From: JAKITW01 sp041598875
GTDB taxonomy: Bacteria; Desulfobacterota; Desulfobulbia; Desulfobulbales; BM004
Direction: 5' to 3'
Assembly (NCBI GenBank): GCA_041598875.1
Contig: JBFHXP010000166.1
Span: forward strand, 1 to 5,021
Length of the DNA: 5,021 bases
In this document: positions 1 to 3,836 of the stretch, in pieces
Numbering within the stretch: position 1 is the first letter of the stretch
How the letters are laid out: every line of letters starts with the position of its first letter
Program-made: the position numbers and the translations under genes
The notes under the pieces: model-generated
Database searches by the model: none
Told to the model about the DNA's origin: nothing
What the model saw: only the letters and a program-made list of their open reading frames with translations

Positions 1-50
1 GGCCGCGCCTCTTCCGAGCCTCGGGCTGAACCTGGGGTACAACTGTAAAG

Positions 51-188
51 AGGTTCAAGTGTTCAAGGGGAAAAAAGGTTCAAGTGTTCAAAGGAAATAG
101 AGGTTCAAGTGTTCAAGAAAAAAGAGGTTCAAGTGTTCAATGGAAAAAAAGGTTCAAGTGTTCAAGGGACAAAGGTTCAAGTGTTAAA
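51..188. repeat. Six-copy tandem repeat, 16-bp core, 23-25 bp period
   Basis: The core AGGTTCAAGTGTTCAA starts at 51, 76, 101, 125, 150 and 173. The first five copies are identical over 16 bp; the sixth has one change (C to A near its 3' end). Spacers of 7-9 bp are nearly all purine and vary in sequence and length. The core itself contains an 8-bp periodicity (GTTCAAGT then GTTCAAG). The period is not a multiple of three, so it is not a coding repeat. The core is not a dyad and would not form a hairpin. It could be a VNTR grown by slippage, or an array of protein-binding sites. Confidence 0.93.
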
Positions 189-206
189 GGGGGATATGAG
201 CAGTGC

Positions 207-300
207 TCCTCTTCCCTTCTCACATCTCCCCTCTTCCGCCTCACCTTTCCCGTCTCACTTCTCACCTCTCCCGTCACTTCGTCTCCCGTATCACCGTATC
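207..300. repeat. Pyrimidine-rich degenerate repeat tract
   Basis: The plus strand is almost pure C/T, and the minus strand (dnaX sense) is correspondingly purine-rich. Degenerate units can be seen: CCCGTCTCAC at 249-258, CCCGTCAC at 270-277, CCCGTATCAC at 285-294 and a partial CCGTATC at 294-300, with related TCTCAC pieces earlier. It begins within a few bases of the dnaX stop, so it would form a C-poor 3' untranslated stretch. Function unknown; a degenerate intergenic repeat is the simplest reading. Confidence 0.65.
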
Positions 301-304
301 TCCT

Positions 305-2203
305 TCATCTGCTCCGTGGGCCGGTTCGGATATTCGCCACCTGTCCACCGAAAATCTCGGTGGCCATCTCAACCAGGGCGTCATTTGCCAGGGCACGTCG
401 CTCCAACTGGGGGCTCTTTGCCTCGTGACCGTCCTCGGATGATCCGCTCTGACCCTTTACCTGAAAGGTCAAACGCTGCGGCTCCTTTTGAAAAAAATCA
501 AGAAAAAACTCGGTAAAGACCTTCTTGTTCTCCGCGTCCTGCAACCTCTTACAGTCATTGGAATCATCAAACCTGATGATCAGCTCTCCCTCCTGTTCAA
601 CCACTCCGGAGGAAAGCCGGAGGATCAATCCCATCCATTTTTTCCGGTCCTGAACATAATCAATGAACTCGCCCCAATGCTTTCTCACCTCTTTCTGCAG
701 AGAGATATCACCCGCCTTCAGCGGTGCGGGAGGTGAGGCGGTCGCACTGACATCGGCTTCGCCTTCCAGTTTGCCGGCAGCAGCCCCCTGGGGTTCGGAC
801 TTCTTCAGTACCGACGGAGACGCATCAGACCTTTTTTCCGCCCTGCCAGGTGCCAACCGCTGCCCAACGGGACCACCCAGTGGGGCATCATTATCTTTTC
901 CGGTAGCTACATCGGCAGGCGATACCGTGGTGTCCGCAGGACCGGTGGAGGATCTTTTCCCAGCTCCCTTTTCCCTGTCAGCCGGTGGTGCGGCAGCACG
1001 TGGTTTCACAGGCCGGGAGGATCCGGCAGCAGAGGCGCCTTCCTGCAAAACGCCTGGCTCGATCCCCTTGAGCAGGCCGTCAAGCCGTTCAAGAATGGTC
1101 GTCACCGGCACAACGGTACCGGCCTGGACCATTTTCATGAAAGTTGTTTCCAGCACCAGCCGAGGCTGCGATGAGTACTGCATCTCATCAACACCCTTGA
1201 GGAGAAACTGAAATCCCTGATGAAGCGTCTCCCAACTATGGGCATTGGCCGTCTCGATGACCGATTCCAGTTCATTGTCTGCCAGGTCAAGGAGCTGGTG
1301 GGGCTGGGATGTGGTCCGGCAGACAAGCAGTGCACGGTAATAGGCCAGCAGGTCGGCGGTAAAACGCTTGAGATCGATTCCCAGGGAGTAGACCCGGTCA
1401 AGCAGTTCCAGCCCCAGGCCGATATCACCGGCGAGCAGGGCCCGGACAATCGACCCGATCACCCCGTTGTCCACCAGGCCGAGCACCAGGGAGACATCAT
1501 CCTCGGATATCCGGTCCCCGCCAAAGGAAAAAACCTGATCAAGGAGGCTTAGGCCGTCCCTGACACTGCCCCCGGCCTCCCGGACAATCAGGGCCAGCGC
1601 CCGGTCATTGACAGCCACCCCTTCCTCCTGGGCAATCCGTGTAAAAAAGGACGCAAGGAGCGCAAAGGGAACCCGCTTCAACTCGTATCGCTGGCATCGG
1701 GAAAGAATGGTAATGGGAATCTTGTGGAGTTCGGTTGTCGCGAATATGAAAATCACATGGGCCGGCGGTTCCTCCAGGGTCTTCAGCAGGGCATTGAAGG
1801 CCTCGGTGGTGAGCATATGCACTTCATCAATTATGATGATCTTATATCGGCCCTTGGTAGGAAAAAAACGGATATTTTCTTTTAATTCACGGATCTCCTG
1901 AATGCCACGGTTTGACGCGCCATCTATCTCATGGAGATCAATGGCCGAACCGGCGACTATCTCATTGCAGGAATCACAGGCATTACAGGGAGTCGGGGTG
2001 GGGCCTTGCTGGCAGTTGAGGGCCTTGGCCATAAGCCGGGCGAGAGTTGTCTTGCCCACCCCGCGAACCCCGCTGAAAATCATGGCATGGGGAATTCGCT
2101 CACGGGTAATGGCATTCTGCAGAGTCCTGACAACAGGCTCCTGTCCGACGACATCGGCAAAGGTCTGCGGACGCCATTTTCTGGCAAGAACGAGATATGA
2201 CAT
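305..2203 (-). CDS. dnaX: DNA polymerase III subunit tau (gamma/tau)
   Basis: This is the clamp-loader ATPase of the replicative polymerase. It opens and loads the sliding clamp, and through its tau tail it ties the polymerase core to the DnaB helicase. The product is 632 residues, close to E. coli tau (643). Visible in order: the N-terminal MSYLVLARKWRP block; Walker A GVRGVGKT at 45-52; zinc cysteines C64, C73, C76 and C79, with E. coli spacing; Walker B IIIIDEVH at 122-129; SRC at 168-170; a sensor 2-like GSVRDG near 212-217; the lid and collar helices to about 380; an Ala/Pro/Gly-rich linker at about 385-497; and a tau C-terminal domain at about 500-632. The ATG at 2203 is preceded by an in-frame TGA (2219-2217) and is the only sensible start, although no Shine-Dalgarno sequence is visible. 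It lies downstream of the SRP RNA on the same strand. A possible gamma-making frameshift site lies at codons 456-458. Confidence 0.98.
   Translation of the reverse strand: MSYLVLARKWRPQTFADVVGQEPVVRTLQNAITRERIPHAMIFSGVRGVGKTTLARLMAKALNCQQGPTPTPCNACDSCNEIVAGSAIDLHEIDGASNRGIQEIRELKENIRFFPTKGRYKIIIIDEVHMLTTEAFNALLKTLEEPPAHVIFIFATTELHKIPITILSRCQRYELKRVPFALLASFFTRIAQEEGVAVNDRALALIVREAGGSVRDGLSLLDQVFSFGGDRISEDDVSLVLGLVDNGVIGSIVRALLAGDIGLGLELLDRVYSLGIDLKRFTADLLAYYRALLVCRTTSQPHQLLDLADNELESVIETANAHSWETLHQGFQFLLKGVDEMQYSSQPRLVLETTFMKMVQAGTVVPVTTILERLDGLLKGIEPGVLQEGASAAGSSRPVKPRAAAPPADREKGAGKRSSTGPADTTVSPADVATGKDNDAPLGGPVGQRLAPGRAEKRSDASPSVLKKSEPQGAAAGKLEGEADVSATASPPAPLKAGDISLQKEVRKHWGEFIDYVQDRKKWMGLILRLSSGVVEQEGELIIRFDDSNDCKRLQDAENKKVFTEFFLDFFQKEPQRLTFQVKGQSGSSEDGHEAKSPQLERRALANDALVEMATEIFGGQVANIRTGPRSR
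825..838 (-). other. Possible dnaX frameshift/slippage site (A6 run)
   Basis: On the coding strand codons 456-458 read GAA AAA AGG, giving a run of six A (837-832). A -1 shift here would read AAG GTC TGA, stopping at 827-825 and giving a gamma-like protein of about 459 residues that keeps the ATPase and collar domains but loses the tau tail. E. coli makes 431-residue gamma by -1 frameshifting in the equivalent linker. However, the heptamer does not fit the canonical X XXY YYZ phase, and six A is short for polymerase slippage. No strong upstream Shine-Dalgarno-like stimulator is seen. A GC-rich stretch with pairing potential follows the site. Confidence 0.3.
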
Positions 2204-2311
2204 GTCAATACAATGGATTCATGCTTTGCGGTTTCAACGACCACCCCGGGGAGAAACAGATCGACATGGAGGATGGGTCGGCACCATGCCGGTGATCATG
2301 TCCAAAAAAAG
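2204..2311 (-). other. dnaX upstream region with five-codon mini-ORF
   Basis: This is the spacer between the SRP RNA and dnaX. No GGAGG-like ribosome binding site precedes the dnaX ATG. A five-codon frame, MNPLY, runs 2222-2205 and stops one base before the dnaX start, so re-initiation is possible, but it has no Shine-Dalgarno sequence either. A TTGAAA (2237-2232) resembles a -35 box, but a matching -10 would fall almost on the start codon (TTGTAT 2213-2208, spacer 18), which would imply a leaderless message. A small CGGCA/TGCCG hairpin lies at 2279-2291. None of these is strong. Confidence 0.3.
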
Positions 2312-2321
2312 GATAGCCGGG
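2304..2321 (-). terminator. Self-terminator at the 3' end of SRP RNA
   Basis: The 3' arm of the SRP RNA closing helix (2321-2312) pairs with its 5' arm (2413-2404) over ten base pairs. After one further C pair position it runs into seven consecutive U (2310-2304). A GC-rich helix followed by a U tract is the intrinsic terminator layout, so the RNA probably ends here. dnaX would then depend on read-through or its own promoter. Confidence 0.7.
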
Positions 2322-2413
2322 CACCCCTGCGGCACACAAAGTTACTCACTACCGTTGCTTCCTCCCGGACCTGGCGGAGTTCATGAGTCTTTGTTGCACA
2401 GGACCCGGCTATC
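2312..2413 (-). ncRNA. ffs: Signal recognition particle RNA, small bacterial type (4.5S)
   Basis: This is the RNA scaffold of the signal recognition particle. It binds Ffh and directs ribosomes making membrane proteins to FtsY at the inner membrane. It is recognised by the conserved tip on the minus strand, where GGTCC is followed by a GGGA tetraloop (2366-2363) and GGAAGCAAC, with the usual asymmetric internal loop. The ends pair as GATAGCCGGG (2413-2404) with CCCGGCTATC (2321-2312), giving a hairpin of about 102 nt, the size of the single-helix bacterial form lacking the Alu domain. The tetraloop is GGGA instead of the common GGAA, still within the GNRA class. The exact ends are inferred from pairing. 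It follows tRNA-Ser(GGA) by 16 nt and so is probably released from a shared precursor. Confidence 0.95.
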
Positions 2414-2429
2414 ACACTGAACATATCAT

Positions 2430-2515
2430 TGGCGGAGAGGGGGAGATTCGAACTCCCGGTACTCTCGTACACACGCGTTCCAGGCGTGCACCTTAAACCA
2501 CTCGGTCACCTCTCC
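2430..2515 (-). tRNA. tRNA-Ser(GGA), reads UCC/UCU
   Basis: The acceptor GGAGAGG (2515-2509) pairs with CCTCTCC, followed by discriminator G and an encoded CCA (2432-2430). The anticodon stem CACGC/GCGTG encloses the loop CTGGAAC, so the anticodon is GGA (2481-2479). A long variable arm and the T-arm GTTCGAATC fit class II serine tRNA. Length is 86 nt including CCA. The SRP RNA starts 16 nt beyond the 3' end. Confidence 0.96.
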
Positions 2516-2616
2516 GTTTACTCTGAAACAGCATTTTTCACTGTTCCCCGCACAACGGTTTCCCTGCGCGGAATGTGTCGGCCGAGATGTATCCGGTGGC
2601 CGAAACATAAGCAATC

Positions 2617-2645
2617 AAGATAGCGTGGCCCGGAAAAATTTACAA
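2617..2645 (-). promoter_or_regulatory. Candidate sigma-70-type promoter for tRNA-Ser(GGA)/SRP RNA
   Basis: On the minus strand TTGTAA (2645-2640) and TATCTT (2622-2617) are separated by 17 bp. Each matches the consensus at four of six positions. It lies in the 212-bp gap between the two tRNA genes, downstream of a possible terminator, and would give a leader of about 95 nt before tRNA-Ser(GGA). The leader contains a possible 7-bp stem (2548-2571). The prediction rests on sequence match only. Confidence 0.35.
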
Positions 2646-2686
2646 TCAAAAAAAGTCGACCTGTTCTTTTTGCCACTGCGGGACAT

Positions 2687-2708
2687 AAAGGCCGCAGTAG
2701 AGTGCGGC
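2687..2708 (-). terminator. Weak terminator-like hairpin after tRNA-Ser(CGA)
   Basis: On the minus strand GCCGCA (2708-2703) pairs with TGCGGC (2696-2691) across a six-base loop and is followed by CUUUAU. The six-pair GC-rich stem sits 20 nt after the tRNA-Ser(CGA) CCA end, a sensible place to end the tadA-tRNA transcript. The U tract is short, so termination may be partial or the hairpin may act as a processing block. Confidence 0.4.
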
Positions 2709-2727
2709 GTTCATTGCCTTCAGGAAA

Positions 2728-2821
2728 TGGCGGAGAGGGTGGGATTCGAACCCACGTGCCGGCTACTAACCGACAACCCGATTTCGAGTCGGGCCCGTTA
2801 CGGCCACTTCGGTACCTCTCC
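2728..2821 (-). tRNA. tRNA-Ser(CGA), reads UCG
   Basis: The acceptor GGAGAGG (2821-2815) pairs with CCTCTCC (2738-2732), followed by discriminator G and an encoded CCA (2730-2728). The anticodon stem CCCGA/TCGGG closes the loop CTCGAAA, giving anticodon CGA (2786-2784). The long variable arm and T-arm GTTCGAATC fit class II serine tRNA. Length is 94 nt including CCA. The mature 5' end lies only six bases after the tadA stop codon, so tRNA and tadA message are almost certainly one transcript, separated by RNase P. Confidence 0.96.
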
Positions 2822-2827
2822 GCATTT

Positions 2828-3328
2828 TTATTTCTTTCCGGCGGCACTCTTCCTTCGTTTACGAAAAAAATCCCGCAGTATCGATGAACACTCGTCAGCG
2901 AGAACCCCCTGGGTCAACTCAAAACAATGGTTCAGTTTCCGGTCCCGGCCCACGCCATAGAGGGAAATCACCCCTCCCCCCTTGGGATCAATTGCCCCGA
3001 AAACAAGCCGGGCCACCCGGGCATGAACCAGGGCCGCGGCACACATCACGCAGGACTCAAGGGTCACGTACAGGGTTGTTCCGCTCAGGCGGTAATTGCC
3101 AAGCGCCTTGCCGGCCTTGCGCATCACAAGTATTTCAGCATGAGCGGTGGGATCATTTTTTTCAATGGTCCGATTGCCATCCGCTGCGAGAACCACGCCC
3201 ATCCTGTCAACGAGCACAGCGCCGACCGGCACCTCTCCGCGCAGTGCCGCCTTTTCCGCTTCGGCAAGGGCGAGGCGCATCATCAGATGATCATCGGCAT
3301 CACCCAAGGAAGGTGCGTTATGTACCAT
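2828..3328 (-). CDS. tadA: tRNA-specific adenosine deaminase TadA
   Basis: This zinc enzyme deaminates adenosine 34 to inosine in the anticodon of tRNA-Arg(ACG), letting it read CGU, CGC and CGA. The product has 166 residues, as in E. coli TadA. Visible in order: the opening helix MRLALAEAEKA and EVPVGAVLV (32-40); the HAE motif H63-A64-E65 (zinc ligand and proton-shuttling glutamate) within DPTAHAEI; the second zinc motif C93-x-x-C96 in TLESCVMCAAAL; GAIDPKGG (111-118); and the C-terminal GVLADECSSILRDFFRKRR. The usual PCxxC proline is Ser92 here (codon TCC). The ATG at 3328 is chosen because an in-frame TGA lies upstream and the N-terminal length fits the family. Its ribosome binding site is weak (GGGG three bases away). 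A short upstream ORF with a strong site overlaps the start. tRNA-Ser(CGA) follows directly. Confidence 0.96.
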   Translation of the reverse strand: MVHNAPSLGDADDHLMMRLALAEAEKAALRGEVPVGAVLVDRMGVVLAADGNRTIEKNDPTAHAEILVMRKAGKALGNYRLSGTTLYVTLESCVMCAAALVHARVARLVFGAIDPKGGGVISLYGVGRDRKLNHCFELTQGVLADECSSILRDFFRKRRKSAAGKK

Positions 3329-3356
3329 ATACCCCGCCAGAATTGCAACGATTCAT
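3318..3356 (-). CDS. Possible 12-residue upstream ORF overlapping the tadA start
   Basis: The frame MNRCNSGGVYGT starts at ATG 3356-3354. It is preceded by a perfect AGGAGG (3370-3365) with an 8-nt spacer, far better than the site of tadA itself. Its TAA stop (3320-3318) lies inside codons 3-4 of tadA in another frame, an arrangement typical of translational coupling. It may be a leader peptide that loads ribosomes for tadA. A second ATG at 3363-3361 is too close to the AGGAGG to compete well. No family is recognised, and a chance occurrence is possible. Confidence 0.35.
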   Translation of the reverse strand: MNRCNSGGVYGT

Positions 3357-3427
3357 GCGCCATCCCTCCTGGCTGTTTCAAGCCCGCTGATTTCCTTGCC
3401 ATGGCTGCGCCTGTTTATCCTCAAAGA

Positions 3428-3449
3428 AAGTACTTGTTGGAAAGTACTT
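3428..3449. promoter_or_regulatory. Paired 8-bp palindromes, possible operator
   Basis: AAGTACTT, a perfect 8-bp palindrome, occurs at 3428-3435 and again at 3442-3449, with centres 14 bp apart. The surrounding ten bases GAAAGTACTT are also identical (3426-3435 and 3440-3449). The second copy overlaps the -35/spacer of the proposed rubredoxin promoter and lies just after the proposed tadA transcription start. That placement suits a repressor or a regulator of both directions. The binding protein is not known to me. Confidence 0.45.
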
Positions 3450-3465
3450 CGAGAAACGGTAATAT
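3437..3465 (+). promoter_or_regulatory. Candidate rubredoxin promoter
   Basis: TTGGAA (3437-3442) and TAATAT (3460-3465) are separated by exactly 17 bp. The -10 matches TATAAT at four of six positions and the -35 matches TTGACA at four of six. Transcription would start near 3472, leaving a leader of about 58 nt that includes the GGAGGT ribosome binding site. This is the most AT-rich patch in the spacer. Confidence 0.5.
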
Positions 3466-3486
3466 TCAATTTCTTTTCCCTGACAA
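3459..3486 (-). promoter_or_regulatory. Candidate tadA promoter, divergent
   Basis: On the minus strand TTGTCA (3486-3481, five of six to consensus) and TATTAC (3464-3459) are 16 bp apart. Transcription would start near 3452, giving a leader of about 125 nt before tadA that contains the paired palindromes and the upstream ORF. Its -10 shares five bases with the -10 proposed for the rubredoxin direction. Confidence 0.4.
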
Positions 3487-3519
3487 TGACTGCGTCTTCT
3501 CAAAAAAAACCATTCATAT

Positions 3520-3525
3520 GGAGGT
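3520..3525 (+). promoter_or_regulatory. Ribosome binding site fixing the rubredoxin start
   Basis: GGAGGT sits four bases before the ATG at 3530. An in-frame ATG at 3518 would add four residues, but it overlaps this site, and rubredoxins normally begin with M-x-x-Y-x-C. The later start is therefore preferred. Confidence 0.8.
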
Positions 3526-3529
3526 AATT

Positions 3530-3688
3530 ATGGACAAATATGTCTGCACCATCTGTGGGTATGAGTACGATCCGGCAAAGGGTGACCCGGAGAGCAACAT
3601 CCCGCCGGGAACCGCTTTTGAGGATCTTCCCAGCAACTGGGTATGCCCGGTGTGTGGCGCGACCAAGGATGATTTTGAAAAGATGTAA
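3530..3688 (+). CDS. Rubredoxin
   Basis: This is a small soluble one-iron electron carrier. The 52-residue product has the complete family pattern: YVCTICGY with C6 and C9, and WVCPVCGA with C39 and C42, the four cysteines that hold the Fe(SCys)4 centre. The aromatic core residues Y4, Y11, Y13, F30 and W37 are present, as is the middle segment DPESNIPPGTAFEDLP. The length is the family norm. It has its own strong ribosome binding site and a likely promoter upstream. The gene 148 bp downstream encodes a flavoprotein of the kind that reduces rubredoxin with NADH, which points to a joint role in oxygen or peroxide defence. No terminal oxidase partner (Roo/FprA, rubrerythrin, desulfoferrodoxin) is in the window. 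Confidence 0.98.
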   Translation: MDKYVCTICGYEYDPAKGDPESNIPPGTAFEDLPSNWVCPVCGATKDDFEKM

Positions 3689-3767
3689 CCCACTGCCCCT
3701 TGAACCCAAGGAACAGAAGATGGAAGGCTGATTCCGGTTGCACGGCTCCGGCCTTTACAATGCAATT

Positions 3768-3801
3768 CCGCGCCATGGGGTCTTTCTTCCTCATGGCGCG
3801 G
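3768..3801 (+). promoter_or_regulatory. Strong hairpin between rubredoxin and flavoprotein genes
   Basis: The 13-base arms 3768-3780 (CCGCGCCATGGGG) and 3789-3801 (CCTCATGGCGCGG) pair throughout with one G-U, enclosing an 8-base pyrimidine loop. No U tract follows on either strand, so it is not a standard intrinsic terminator. A hairpin here could stabilise the rubredoxin message and lower expression of the downstream gene, which would suit a carrier needed in greater amount than its reductase. Confidence 0.55.
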
Positions 3802-3836
3802 GATAAAACTGGTCATTCAACACCCCGGGGAAACAC

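Larger units (their letters stand above)
1..304. other. Gene-free region downstream of dnaX
   Basis: No reading frame here has a ribosome binding site or a recognisable product. Bases 1-50 are ordinary GC-rich sequence with a tiny AGCC/GGCT dyad and nothing assignable. Bases 51-188 are a tandem repeat and about 207-300 a pyrimidine-rich degenerate repeat, both listed separately. I see no hairpin with a U tract on the minus strand after the dnaX stop, so dnaX transcription may continue leftward into genes outside the window. By analogy with other bacteria these could be ybaB and recR, but that is inference. Confidence 0.6.

Noticed and set aside
51..188. CRISPR-like array
   Set aside because: Repeats are 16 bp and spacers only 7-9 bp of purines. 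CRISPR spacers are about 30 bp and unrelated in composition, and no cas gene is present.
51..188. Resemblance of GGTTCAAGT to the tRNA T-arm, suggesting tRNA-derived repeats
   Set aside because: Only the short T-loop-like string matches; there is no pairing arm, acceptor stem or anticodon arm in any copy.
491..497. T7 runs on the dnaX coding strand (also 1862-1868) as frameshift sites
   Set aside because: They encode conserved Phe-Phe pairs. Slippage at 1862-1868 would cut the ATPase domain, and slippage at 491-497 lies in the folded tau tail, so neither gives a sensible gamma product.
84..516. Overlapping plus-strand frames encoding GSSVQ-type peptide repeats
   Set aside because: The repeat period of 23-25 bp breaks frame between units, no ribosome binding site is present, and the frames run into antisense of the dnaX tail.
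488..2200. Several plus-strand open frames across 488-2200
   Set aside because: All are antisense to dnaX, which has complete motif order and family length. Their translations show no domain and no start signals.
2426..2960. Short frames on both strands over the tRNA genes
   Set aside because: They overlap two complete tRNA genes with intact acceptor stems and encoded CCA ends, so they are chance frames.
2927..3529. N-terminal extension of rubredoxin in a 253-residue open frame
   Set aside because: The upstream part is antisense to tadA and crosses the divergent promoter. GGAGGT at 3520-3525 and the family start pattern fix the start at 3530.
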